64,000 nt of DNA, from the NCBI RefSeq assembly GCF_965237655.1, contig NZ_CBDEGB010000001.1, forward strand, positions 1,240,001 to 1,304,000. Reading direction: 5' to 3'. Origin of the DNA: Poriferisodalis sp965237655. Lineage in GTDB: Bacteria; Actinomycetota; Acidimicrobiia; Acidimicrobiales; Poriferisodalaceae. Each line of letters starts with the position of its first letter. The first letter of the stretch is position 1. Of this stretch, positions 25,088 through 33,715 are shown piece by piece. The notes below the pieces were generated by a model. The model saw nothing but the letters and a program-made list of their open reading frames with translations. It was not told the DNA's origin and searched no databases. A program made the position numbers and the translations under genes.

Positions 25088-25930
25088 ATGGCAGGTGGAA
25101 TCGAGAATGAGAGCCACAGTCCACCCGGACCGCGCACGTGGTCGCCCGCAGCACTGACCATCGCGGGTGCGGATTCCTCCGGCGGTGCGGGCCTCGCGGC
25201 CGATCTGCGGGCGTTCGCGGCGTCGGGCGTGCACGGAGCGTTCGCCCTGACGCTGGTCTCGGCACAGAACACCACAGAGTTTCGAGCGGCACAGCCCGTC
25301 GATGCCGAGTTGGTGGCAGCGCAGATTCACGCAGTGCTCGACGACATGCCGATAGCGGCGTCCAAGACGGGCCTCTTGCTCACTGCCGAGACGATCGCGG
25401 TTGTGGCATCAATCGCTGCCCGCCGTCTACCCCAATTGGTGGTGGATCCGGTACTCGTCAATGGGGCCGGCGAGCCGATGCTCACCCCCGATGCTGAACG
25501 ATCGGTGGCAACTCGGCTCCTGCCCTGTGCCCGTGTTGTGACACCCAACCATCTCGAGGCGGGACGGTTGGTGGGAAGAGATCTTCCCGGCGAGCCCGAG
25601 GCGTGGATCGAAGCGGCCCACGAACTCGCGGCTGCGGGTCCCGAAGCCGTCATCGTCACCGGCGGCCGTCTCCGAGATGGGGCCACCGTCACCGACGTTG
25701 TGGTCCTCAACGGCAGCGTCCGGCTGCTGTCCGCCCCGCGCATCGAGACCCGCAATGTCCGTGGGTCGGGCGACATCTTCTCGGCCGTAATCTGCGCTGA
25801 GCTGGCGAAGGGCACTGACCTCGACTCGGCAATCGATCGCGCACACACCCTGACAACACGCGCTATCGCAGCTTCAGCGACTCGCCAGCTCGGCGGCGGC
25901 CAAGGACCTGTCGACCCGTTCGCTGTGTGA
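25088..25930 (+). CDS. thiD: Hydroxymethylpyrimidine (phosphate) kinase ThiD
   Basis: A 280-aa ribokinase-fold enzyme that phosphorylates HMP and HMP-P for thiamine synthesis. Clear motifs are LTIAGADSSGGAGLAADLRA near the N-terminus, GVHGAFALTLVSAQNT, KTGLLLTAETI, VVDPVLVNGAG, VTPNHLEAGRLVG, VIVTGGRL and the anion-hole GSGDIFSAVICAELA with catalytic Asp. It carries a 20-residue hydrophilic extension before the core. No other thiamine gene or TPP riboswitch is adjacent. Confidence 0.92.
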   Translation: MAGGIENESHSPPGPRTWSPAALTIAGADSSGGAGLAADLRAFAASGVHGAFALTLVSAQNTTEFRAAQPVDAELVAAQIHAVLDDMPIAASKTGLLLTAETIAVVASIAARRLPQLVVDPVLVNGAGEPMLTPDAERSVATRLLPCARVVTPNHLEAGRLVGRDLPGEPEAWIEAAHELAAAGPEAVIVTGGRLRDGATVTDVVVLNGSVRLLSAPRIETRNVRGSGDIFSAVICAELAKGTDLDSAIDRAHTLTTRAIAASATRQLGGGQGPVDPFAV

Positions 25931-26037
25931 GGCCGGACCGGTTCGGACCCGTCTGCGTACACTGCGAGCGCTGTACGTGGCGTCGTTCTTGAGCTCGTCT
26001 CAGCGGCGACGAGGCCGCACACTCCAGGAGGCACCCG

Positions 26038-27681
26038 GTGACACGCGAGCACTGGCAAACGGAGTTCGAGGCCACCGAGGTGCGCGACGCCGACTTCGAG
26101 ACGATGAGCGGCATCGAACTCGAGCCGCTCTACGGGCCTGCTGACGACGAACCCGATTCAGAGGTCGGCTGGCCTGGGCAGTTCCCCTACACGCGCGGCG
26201 TACATGCCAGCGGCTACCGCGGCCGGCTCTGGACGATGCGCATGTTCGCAGGCTTCGGCACTCCCGAAGACACCAACAAGCGATTCCACGAAATCCTGAC
26301 CGCAGGCGGCGGCGGACTGTCCACGGCATTCGACATGCCCACCCTCATGGGCCTCGACTCCGACGACGTGATGTCGCTAGGCGAGGTGGGTCGCTGCGGC
26401 GTCGCCGTCGACACCATCGAAGACATGGCGACCCTCTACGACGGCATCGACCTCGAGGCGACCACCACGTCGATGACCATCAACGCACCGGCCGCCACCA
26501 TCTGGGCGATGTTCGTGGCCAACGCCGAAGAACACGGCGCGCACCGCCGCAATCTCGGCGGGACGCTGCAGAACGACATTCTCAAGGAGTATCAAGCCCA
26601 GAAGGAATGGGTGTATCCGCCACGTCCGTCCATGCGACTCGTTGCCGACACCATCGAATTCGCCACCGAAGAGATGCCTCGATGGAACTCTGTGTCGATC
26701 AGCGGCTATCACATTCGCGAAGCAGGCTCGACAGCCGCACAAGAGCTGGCGTTCACGCTGGCCAATGGGTTTGCGTACGTGGAAGCGGCCGCCCAGCGGG
26801 GCCTGACCACCGACGAGTTCGCCCCGCGCCTCAGCTTCTTCTTCAACGCTCACATCGACTTCTTCGAGGAGATCGCCAAGTACCGGGCGGCCCGACGCAT
26901 TTGGGCACGGTGGATGCGCGACCGCTACGGCGCCCAGCACGAGCGGTCGATGATGCTGCGCTTTCACACTCAGACCGCTGGGGTGTCGCTCACGGCTCAG
27001 CAGCCGGAGATCAACATTGCCCGCACTGCCATCGAGGCGCTTGCAGGGGTTCTGGGCGGCACGCAGAGCCTGCACACCAACTCGATGGATGAAGCGATGG
27101 CGCTGCCGACCGACAAGGCGGCCCGCATCGCCTTGCGGACCCAGCAGATCATTGCCCATGAGACCGGGGCCGTAAGCGTCATCGACCCTCTCGGCGGGAG
27201 CTGGTTCATCGAGGAGCTCACCGACCAGCTCGAAGCCGAGGCAGAGGAGATGTTTGCTCATATCTCCTTGGTTGGCGACGGCTCGATGCTTGAGGGCGCA
27301 TTCCGCCTGATCGACGAGGGCTGGTACCAGTCCGGGATTGCGGACGCCGCCTATGAGTTCGAGAAGAAGGTGAATGCGGGTCGCCGGGTTGTCGTTGGAG
27401 CGAGTGCCTTCACTGAGGGCAGCGAAGACGACGACATCGACCTGCTGAAGATCACCAACGATGACGAGCAGCGACAGATCAAACGGCTGCAGCAAGTTCG
27501 GGCTGATCGCAACCAAGCAGCCGTCGACGAGGCCCTGCTGGCGCTGCGCCGGGCCGCTGAGACTGACGCAAACCTCATGCCGCACCTCATCGACACGGTG
27601 CGAACGCGGGCCACGGTGGGCGAAGTGACCAATGCCCTTGCCGATGTCTTCGGTCGCTATCAGGAGCGGCCGTTCATCTGA
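26038..27681 (+). CDS. Methylmalonyl-CoA mutase family, catalytic (large) subunit
   Basis: A 547-aa TIM-barrel domain of the acyl-CoA mutases: FPYTRGVHASGYRGRLWTMR, MFAGFGTPEDTNKRFHEIL, LSTAFDMPTLMGLDSDD, VDTIEDMATLYDGIDLE, SISGYHIREAGSTAAQELAF and VLGGTQSLHTNSMDEA. The B12-binding domain present in one-chain mutases is missing, so a separate small subunit encoded elsewhere is needed. Which acyl-CoA is isomerised (methylmalonyl or another) is not settled by eye. The GTG start has ggagg seven bases upstream. The nearby B12 uptake genes would supply its cofactor. Confidence 0.9.
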   Translation: MTREHWQTEFEATEVRDADFETMSGIELEPLYGPADDEPDSEVGWPGQFPYTRGVHASGYRGRLWTMRMFAGFGTPEDTNKRFHEILTAGGGGLSTAFDMPTLMGLDSDDVMSLGEVGRCGVAVDTIEDMATLYDGIDLEATTTSMTINAPAATIWAMFVANAEEHGAHRRNLGGTLQNDILKEYQAQKEWVYPPRPSMRLVADTIEFATEEMPRWNSVSISGYHIREAGSTAAQELAFTLANGFAYVEAAAQRGLTTDEFAPRLSFFFNAHIDFFEEIAKYRAARRIWARWMRDRYGAQHERSMMLRFHTQTAGVSLTAQQPEINIARTAIEALAGVLGGTQSLHTNSMDEAMALPTDKAARIALRTQQIIAHETGAVSVIDPLGGSWFIEELTDQLEAEAEEMFAHISLVGDGSMLEGAFRLIDEGWYQSGIADAAYEFEKKVNAGRRVVVGASAFTEGSEDDDIDLLKITNDDEQRQIKRLQQVRADRNQAAVDEALLALRRAAETDANLMPHLIDTVRTRATVGEVTNALADVFGRYQERPFI

Positions 27682-27818
27682 TCGGCACTCTGCCCCGGGT
27701 GCGGCGAGAGGCATCGCAGATGTTGGGGGTGACCTGCGGTTTCGCCGCTTGTGCGAAGTGCAAGCCGTTCGGCAGCGGTGGGCTAGTGTCCCGTCAGTCC
27801 TACCCGGAGGCCGGCACA

Positions 27819-28388
27819 TTGACCAGACCGTCCGCGCCGGAGACAGCCTGCGTGCGCGCGCGGACGGCGAGGATGCATCGTACCGGTCGGTTTGCGTGGA
27901 GCGCCGTCACGGCGCTGCTGATGGCAGTGGTTCTCGGGGCTTGTGGCGGTGGGCCCGACCAGACGCAGGTCGAACGCGAGGTTCAGGCCTACCTGCAGAG
28001 CGTGGTGGCACCGGCGGCGATTGCCGACATCTCCTGTCCTCCGGACGCCCCCATCAGGCCTGGTTCGACGTTCTTGTGCGACGGCAAGGTTGAGGGCGCG
28101 TTCTACGAGGCGCAAGTGACCATCATCGACGAGCAGGGCCGCCGTGAAGTCCGACCCAGACAGGCGGTGATGCAGGTGAACGCCACCGAAACCGCTCTTG
28201 GTGCCGAAGCGGCGACTGCGCTGGGATTCAGCGTTCAAGCGGACTGCGGCGATGACCAGTACCTCGTGGTCTCGGTCGGCCATACCTTCTTGTGCACGCT
28301 CGAGCGGACCGATACGGGAGCCACGCAGGACATCGAGGTCGAGGTCCAGAATGAGATCGGCGCCATCGAGTGGAGACTGAAGGGCTAG
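27819..28388 (+). CDS. DUF4333 lipoprotein with two repeats of the domain
   Basis: A 189-aa secreted lipoprotein; signal segment FAWSAVTALLMAVVLGACGGG ends in a lipobox Cys. Two DUF4333-like modules follow, each with a cysteine pair: CPPDAPIRPGSTFLC (then VEGAFYEAQVTI) and CGDDQYLVVSVGHTFLC (then IEVEVQNEIGAIEW). Function unknown; such proteins are common in actinobacteria. I chose TTG 27819 because ggagg lies eight bases upstream, which gives an 18-residue hydrophilic lead. ATG 27873 would start right at the signal peptide. Confidence 0.75.
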   Translation: MTRPSAPETACVRARTARMHRTGRFAWSAVTALLMAVVLGACGGGPDQTQVEREVQAYLQSVVAPAAIADISCPPDAPIRPGSTFLCDGKVEGAFYEAQVTIIDEQGRREVRPRQAVMQVNATETALGAEAATALGFSVQADCGDDQYLVVSVGHTFLCTLERTDTGATQDIEVEVQNEIGAIEWRLKG

Positions 28389-28398
28389 TCACCGCGGT

Positions 28399-28536
28399 AT
28401 GCCACGAAATCGCTACGACGCCGCAGGCAACTTGCGTCCTCTGCGCCAGCGCAGCCCTGGCGTGTGGTGGACAGCGGTCCTCGTCGTCGCGGCGATGCTG
28501 CTGACTGGGTTCGCAGCAATCGCCTCGGTGCTCTAG
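28399..28536 (+). CDS. Small single-helix membrane protein (45 aa)
   Basis: ATG 28399 to TAG 28536 encodes 45 residues. A basic N-terminus (MPRNRYDAAGNLRPLRQRSP) precedes one clear transmembrane helix (VWWTAVLVVAAMLLTGFAAI, then ASVL). It follows the lipoprotein gene by ten bases, so the two are probably co-transcribed. It overlaps the 3' end of the decayed oxidoreductase gene on the other strand. No homologue recognised. Confidence 0.55.
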   Translation: MPRNRYDAAGNLRPLRQRSPGVWWTAVLVVAAMLLTGFAAIASVL

Positions 28537-28958
28537 TCAGCCGCGCACATCGACAGACGCGGCGGCTGGGGCGGCTCCGACAGCTCCGCCCGGTCGATGA
28601 TCTCGGTGGCACCAAGGCTTCGCAGCTAGTCGGCGGTCTGCGGCCGGCCGGTCGAGGCGGCGACTTGATACCCGGCGGCCGACAACAGGTGCACCGCAAC
28701 GCTGCCGACCCCGCCGGCAGCGAAACGGGCATCCTCGGACGACTCCACGACGCCGGCGAAGTCGATACCGGGCACATGGGGGAAGTTGCGAACCAGCCGG
28801 CCGATCCCTCCCAGGATCATCCCGTCCTTGTAGTTGAGGGTGCTGTATTCCACTGCGACCGTGACGTTGCCGTCCGGCAGCTGGCCGTCGTCGATCTCGG
28901 CCAGCTCGGCGGTAACGGTACGGTCCTGCTCGTTCAGCATCAGTGCGCGAAATGCCAT
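28533..28958 (-). pseudogene. Decayed zinc-free alcohol dehydrogenase-like gene (AcuI/YhdH type)
   Basis: The N-terminus is well conserved with the acrylyl-CoA reductase/quinone oxidoreductase family: MAFRALMLNEQDRTVTAELA, VEYSTLNYKDGMIL and HVPGIDFAGVVESSEDARF. About 60-70 residues are then missing: the text jumps straight to AAGGVGSVAVHLLSAAGYQV, the NADP-binding turn. A TAG follows GRPQTAD where the family normally continues with Tyr; in-frame LRSLGATEIIDRAEL continues after it and then stops, so the C-terminal third is lost too. Three independent lesions make this a pseudogene. Confidence 0.8.
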
Positions 28959-29093
28959 GGACGTCCCCTCGTCGACGTGGCGTCCTCGGAGTGAGGAGCC
29001 CAGCGAACCTGCGGGACATTGCCGCCCAGGGGTTCGGCACCACCGTTCGAAGCCGCCCTCGGACTCGAGGGGTGCCGTTAGTAGGCTGACCGC

Positions 29094-29741
29094 ATGGCCC
29101 TGAGCGACACCGTGCGCGAATCGATGATGGAGACGCGGCGCGAGACCTTCGAGGTCGCGCCGGACGCGCTCTCCAAGGTGATCGAGCTGCGCAACAGCGA
29201 AGTCGACGGCGACCAGCTAGCGCTTCGCATCGAGGTGACTGGCGCTCAAGGCGTCGACTACCTCTACGACCTGGCCTTCGAGCTGCTGGCCGAGGCCGAC
29301 GCTTCCGACGTGCCATTCGCGGTTGGGAACGGTCTGACGGTGCTGATTCCAGATCGCGACGTTGCCAAGCTCAACGGTGCCTCGCTGGACCTGCCGTCCA
29401 ACTCCAACCAGCCGGGCCTGGTGCTGCGCAACCCGAACCGTCCGGACCTCGGACCCAACGCTGCGCTCGACCTTGACGGCACCATCGAAGACAACGTCCG
29501 CGAGGTGTTGACGAAGCGCATCAACCCCTCCATTGCCGCACACGGCGGCTTCGCTGAACTGGTGTCTGTCGAGGGGGACACGGTGGTTGTGAAGCTGGGA
29601 GGCGGTTGCCAGGGCTGCGGCATGGCCAACGCCACCGTCACCGCCGGCATCGAGCGCACGCTGCGTGAGCTGATCCCCGAGATCGAGCGGGTGGTCGACC
29701 TCACCGACCACGCTTCGGGCGAGAACCCCTACTTCACCTGA
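29094..29741 (+). CDS. NfuA-like iron-sulfur carrier (degenerate HesB + NifU domain)
   Basis: A 215-aa protein. The C-terminal NifU domain (about 122-205: VREVLTKRINPSIAAHGGF, VVKLGGGCQGCGMANATV) has the CxxC that holds a bridging Fe-S cluster. The N-terminal part (VAPDALSKVIELRNSEVDGD, LALRIEVTG) resembles a HesB/IscA domain lacking its cysteines, as in NfuA. It delivers Fe-S clusters to apo-proteins. Next downstream is a Fic protein gene at 15 bases, possibly co-transcribed but unrelated in function. Confidence 0.88.
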   Translation: MALSDTVRESMMETRRETFEVAPDALSKVIELRNSEVDGDQLALRIEVTGAQGVDYLYDLAFELLAEADASDVPFAVGNGLTVLIPDRDVAKLNGASLDLPSNSNQPGLVLRNPNRPDLGPNAALDLDGTIEDNVREVLTKRINPSIAAHGGFAELVSVEGDTVVVKLGGGCQGCGMANATVTAGIERTLRELIPEIERVVDLTDHASGENPYFT

Positions 29742-29756
29742 TCCGGCGTTGCCGAG

Positions 29757-31247
29757 ATGGCAGAAGCTGAAGTTGCGCACCATTGGTCCCCGATCACGGA
29801 CCTCACGGGATTTGATCGGGAGCTTGACCGCGCCGAACTGCTCTCGCTGTCGAGTGTTTGGGACGATGTCAAGAAGGATCTTCCGTCCGATCAGGTCGAC
29901 GAGTTCAACGAACGCCTCAAACGCGAGTGGGCGATCGAGACAGGATTGATCGAGCGCATCTACACGCTGGAAGCTGGCATTACGCAATTGCTGATCGAAC
30001 AAGGCATCGACGCATCGCTGATCCCGCATGACGCCACCGACAAGTCGCCGCAGCTCGTGGCTGGCATCATCGCCGACCAAGCTCAAGCGGTCGATTTCTT
30101 GTTTGATTTCGTCGGCCAGCAGCGGGTTCTTTCGACGTCGTACATCAAGCAGCTCCACGCCTTGATGACTCGCAAGCAGGCCACCGCGTCAGGCATCGAT
30201 CAGTTCGGGAAACACGTCGAAGTTCCGCTAGAGCACGGCGAGTACAAGCGCTGGCCGTACAATCCAACGCAATCTGACGGCCGTGTGTTCCAGTACTGCC
30301 CACCCGAGCAAGTCGCTTCCGAGATGGATCGGCTTGTCGATCTGCACCTGGCGCATATGGCCCTTGGAGTTGACGCTGAGTTAGAAGCGGCGTGGTTGCA
30401 CCATCGGTTCACACAGATCCATCCCTTCCAGGATGGCAATGGCCGTGTGGCCCGCGCGCTTGCGTCGCTCGTGCTGATTCGCGAGGGCTGGTTTCCGCTC
30501 GTCATTGCCGTGCCCGATCGGCCGAAATACTTGGAGAACCTGGCAGCCGCGGATGCCGGCGACCTGCGTCCGCTTGCCTCGCAGTTCGCGGCCGTACAGC
30601 GCAAGTGGTTTCGCAAGGCGATCGGCATCGGCGAAGAGGTGCGGCGCGCTGCTGAGCGCACAGATCAACTCATCGCGGCCATCGGCGAGCAATTCCGTGA
30701 GCGGCGGGCGCAAACGCGGGTTGATATGGAACAGGCCAAGGAGACCGCACACACGCTGGCTCAGATGGCTCGCTCACAATTCGACACGCTTCGCTGCGAA
30801 GTTGGAACAGCCATCGGTGCAGACGGCGAAGCCCGCCGTGTGTTCGTGGACGATGGCACCGATGAAGATGCAGATCGTCGCTCGTGGCATCGCTACCAAG
30901 TCATTGAAACGGCCCGGCACCCGAGCCTCGACTACTACGTTAATCTTCGCGAATTCCATTCGTGGGTTCGTCTCGGGCTTGTAACCGAGGCCGGACGGTC
31001 TGATATCTTGCTGTCGCTGCACGGCGTCAATTGGGAATATCGGGGCCTTGTCGGCGCATCGATGTGCTTGTACCGCAGGCAGAAGGGCGACGACATCGAG
31101 CATCAGATCATCGAACTCGAACCCGTGTGCGGCGAACTCTTCCAGTTCAACTACAAGGAAGCCTCCGCATCGGTCGAGCAGCGCTTCGACCGATGGCTCG
31201 AAGAGTCACTCGTGCGCGGCCTCGACCAGTGGCGCCGAGGCGAATAG
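29757..31247 (+). CDS. Fic family protein (probable AMP-transferase)
   Basis: A 496-aa Fic-domain protein. The active-site loop HPFQDGNGRVARALA (His at about 222) is complete, so it can in principle transfer AMP or another nucleotide moiety to a protein hydroxyl. The helix before the core, EWAIETGLIERIYTLEAG, resembles the N-terminal inhibitory region of class II Fic enzymes but lacks an exact S/T-x-x-x-E-G motif. A long C-terminal region (about 300-496) with a helical segment and a beta-rich end (YYVNLREFHSWVRLG, FQFNYKEASASVEQRFDRW) is not recognised. Target unknown. Base composition is slightly less GC-rich than neighbours, hinting at transfer. Confidence 0.85.
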   Translation: MAEAEVAHHWSPITDLTGFDRELDRAELLSLSSVWDDVKKDLPSDQVDEFNERLKREWAIETGLIERIYTLEAGITQLLIEQGIDASLIPHDATDKSPQLVAGIIADQAQAVDFLFDFVGQQRVLSTSYIKQLHALMTRKQATASGIDQFGKHVEVPLEHGEYKRWPYNPTQSDGRVFQYCPPEQVASEMDRLVDLHLAHMALGVDAELEAAWLHHRFTQIHPFQDGNGRVARALASLVLIREGWFPLVIAVPDRPKYLENLAAADAGDLRPLASQFAAVQRKWFRKAIGIGEEVRRAAERTDQLIAAIGEQFRERRAQTRVDMEQAKETAHTLAQMARSQFDTLRCEVGTAIGADGEARRVFVDDGTDEDADRRSWHRYQVIETARHPSLDYYVNLREFHSWVRLGLVTEAGRSDILLSLHGVNWEYRGLVGASMCLYRRQKGDDIEHQIIELEPVCGELFQFNYKEASASVEQRFDRWLEESLVRGLDQWRRGE

Positions 31248-31309
31248 GTGGTTCTCCTGCGCCCTCGCTCCAACGCCCATTCGGCGTCTCATCGCTGGAG
31301 GCAGTTGCT

Positions 31310-32044
31310 GTGGGCGTGATTCTCACCGACCAGGGCGAGATCGAAGCGCCGGCGCGCGCGATGGTCATCGTGGCGCATCCCGACGACATCGACTTTGGGA
31401 TGGCAGGAACCGTGGCAGCGCTTACGGCTGCCGGATGTCACGTGGCCTACTGCCTGGCGACCAGCGGCGAGGCCGGCGACGACGATCTCTCCCGTACGCC
31501 CGAGGAGTTGGCGGAAATGCGGCAGGCCGAACAGACGGCGGCCGCGGGAAAAGTGGGTGTCAGCGAGTTGCACTGGCTTGGCCACCCTGACGGGATGGTG
31601 GTGGCCGACCTGGGCCTGCGCCGCGACATTGCCCGGGTCATCCGCATGTCCCGACCCGACGTGGTGCTTTGCCAGACGACGATCCCCAACTGGGACCACA
31701 TCTACATCTCCCATCCCGACCACTTGGCCACGGCCACGGCTGCGTTGGCAGCCGTCTACCCAGATGCTCGTAATCCCCGTGCCTTCCCTGAACTTCTCGA
31801 CGAGGGCCACAAGCCCCACAGCGTCAGCGAGATATGGCTGACCGGCACCGAGCCAAACCGCTACATCGACATCACCGACACGTTCGACCGCAAGATTGCA
31901 GCGCTGCGCGAACACCACAGCCAGCTGGCCCCATTCGATGGGCTCGCCGACCAAGTTCGGGAATGGTGCACCAGGACTGCGCAAGCCGCCGGATTGCCGG
32001 AAGGCCGCGTCGCCGAGGCCTACCGCGTCGTCTCTGCCGGCTAG
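31310..32044 (+). CDS. PIG-L/LmbE family N-deacetylase
   Basis: A 244-aa zinc-dependent deacetylase. The metal site is seen in AHPDDIDFGMAGTVAAL (His23, Asp26 region) and SHPDHLATATAAL. CLATSGEAGDDD and HPDGMVVADLGLRRDIARVI are family features. Relatives include MshB/Mca (mycothiol) and GlcNAc-type deacetylases; the substrate here is not evident. GTG 31310 has ggagg eight bases upstream. Confidence 0.88.
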   Translation: MGVILTDQGEIEAPARAMVIVAHPDDIDFGMAGTVAALTAAGCHVAYCLATSGEAGDDDLSRTPEELAEMRQAEQTAAAGKVGVSELHWLGHPDGMVVADLGLRRDIARVIRMSRPDVVLCQTTIPNWDHIYISHPDHLATATAALAAVYPDARNPRAFPELLDEGHKPHSVSEIWLTGTEPNRYIDITDTFDRKIAALREHHSQLAPFDGLADQVREWCTRTAQAAGLPEGRVAEAYRVVSAG

Positions 32045-32154
32045 GCGACAAGGGCACCCAACGACGTAGGCTCCTGCGCTGGCCGGTGTAGGCCGGACCA
32101 GGGCCGTGGGGGCCGCTCAAGGGCCCAAGACGATGGTCGATGGGAGACGGAATT

Positions 32155-33555
32155 ATGGGACGAGGGATCATTGCGTACGGGGCGTACGTGCCGTACTGGC
32201 GGCTGGACCGCTCCAAGATCACTGCGGTAATGGGCTCGGGCGGCGGCAGGGGGCACCGTGCGGCGGCCAGCTACGACGAAGACACCACGACGATGGGTGT
32301 CGAAGCGGCGCGCAATGCACTGCGTGGCAGCGAGCTCGTGCCCGACTCGGTGCTGTTCTCGACGGCGAATCCTGCTTACATGGACAAGACGAACGCTGCG
32401 GCGATCCACGCGGCGCTCGATCTGCCCCAGTCATCGTGGGCGGTGGACGTCGGCGGAGCGCCGCGGTCATCGGAGGCCGCCTGGGCGCTCGCCGCAGCGA
32501 ATCGGGGCACCAACCTGGCCGTCGCCTCTGACCTTCGCACCGGTCGTCCCACCAGTGGTGACGAGGCCAGCGGAGGCGACGGCGCGGCTGCGTACGTCTT
32601 CGGCGATGACTCGGTTTCGCCGGTGCTGTGCGAATGGCTCGGCGGGGCGGTCGCGACTGCGGAGTTCACCGACCGCTACCGGCAGCCGGGCGATGCGTTC
32701 TCGCGCATCTGGGAAGAACGATTCGGCGAGCAGGTGTATCTGCCGCTCGCAAACGACGCCATCGAGCGTGCGCTGGGCGACGCGAACGTCAGTCTCGATG
32801 ACATCGACAAGATCGCGATCGTCGGCCTGCACGCGCGGGCGGTGCGCAGCCTGTCACGGGTCGCGGGCGACAAGCTGGTCACCGACTTGACAGGCGAGAT
32901 CGGCAACACCGGAACCGCCCACCCGGCGATCGTGCTGGCATCGATTCTGGACGAGGCCGACCCCAACGAGACGATCCTGCTGGTCCATCTGGCCGACGGC
33001 GCCACGGTAGATGTGCTGCGCACGACCGACGCCATCGCTGACCACACGCCGTTTGCCTCGGTGCGGTCCCAGATCGATCGCGGCAACGACGCGCTCGATT
33101 ACAACAAGTACCTGACGTGGCGCGGCTTCCTCGACCGGGAGCCTCCCCGCCGTCCAGACCCTCAACGCCCAGGCGCGCCGCCTGCGTTCCGTTCCGAGGA
33201 CTGGAAGTACGCCTTCGTCGGCTCCCGTGACCGAAGCTCGGGTGCGATCCACATGCCGCCGATGCGCGTGTCGATGGAAGGTGGAGCCGTGGACGACATG
33301 GAGCGCATCCGCATGGCGGACATTCCCGCCACGATCGCCACGTTCACCGTCGATCGGCTGGCCTTCTCGCTTTCGCCGCCGGTCGTGGCGGTCGTCATCG
33401 ACTACGACGGCGGCGGTCGTTTCCAGGCCGAGATGACCGACGTCGATCCCGATGAAGTGAGGATTGGCGACCGCGTCGAGATGACGTTCCGGCGCCTCTA
33501 CAGCGCCGAAGGCATTCACAACTACTTCTGGAAGGCTCGGCCAGCCGCCTCCTGA
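32155..33555 (+). CDS. HMG-CoA synthase-like protein fused to an OB (DUF35) domain, degenerate active site
   Basis: A 466-aa fusion. The first 320 residues have the thiolase-fold order of HMG-CoA synthase (IIAYGAYVPYWRLDRS, VLFSTANPAYMDKTNA, AAAYVFGDD, GEIGNTGTAHPAIVLASIL). The rest is a DUF35-type OB fold (VAVVIDYDGGGRFQAEMTDV, VEMTFRRLYSAEGIHNYFW). The nucleophilic cysteine is gone: WAVDVGGAPRSSEAAW has Ala/Pro where Cys is expected (about 102-103). The zinc-ribbon cysteines before the OB fold are also replaced (VGSRDRSSGAIHMPP). It may therefore be a structural partner for the thiolase encoded next, as in archaeal thiolase-HMGS-DUF35 complexes. ATG 32155 fits ggaga upstream; ATG 32140 is possible. 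Confidence 0.82.
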   Translation: MGRGIIAYGAYVPYWRLDRSKITAVMGSGGGRGHRAAASYDEDTTTMGVEAARNALRGSELVPDSVLFSTANPAYMDKTNAAAIHAALDLPQSSWAVDVGGAPRSSEAAWALAAANRGTNLAVASDLRTGRPTSGDEASGGDGAAAYVFGDDSVSPVLCEWLGGAVATAEFTDRYRQPGDAFSRIWEERFGEQVYLPLANDAIERALGDANVSLDDIDKIAIVGLHARAVRSLSRVAGDKLVTDLTGEIGNTGTAHPAIVLASILDEADPNETILLVHLADGATVDVLRTTDAIADHTPFASVRSQIDRGNDALDYNKYLTWRGFLDREPPRRPDPQRPGAPPAFRSEDWKYAFVGSRDRSSGAIHMPPMRVSMEGGAVDDMERIRMADIPATIATFTVDRLAFSLSPPVVAVVIDYDGGGRFQAEMTDVDPDEVRIGDRVEMTFRRLYSAEGIHNYFWKARPAAS

Positions 33556-33715
33556 CACAGCACGCACCTGCTGCGAAAGCAGCAGCAAGCAAGCACTGCG
33601 CCCGAGCGGCCATAATGGCCTTTGGAAGATCAGTTGTCTCCGCGCTCAACGTCGCGCCGACGGAGCACCAACCGGCCCACCACCCAACACCCAACCCACC
33701 ACAAGGCAGGCACAC

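Noticed and set aside
25931..26037. Cobalamin riboswitch ahead of the mutase
   Set aside because: None of the conserved core elements seen at 21085-21225 is present; only a ribosome-binding site is evident.
26377..27819. 480-codon open frame on the minus strand across the mutase gene
   Set aside because: Shadow of the conserved mutase; no domain seen.
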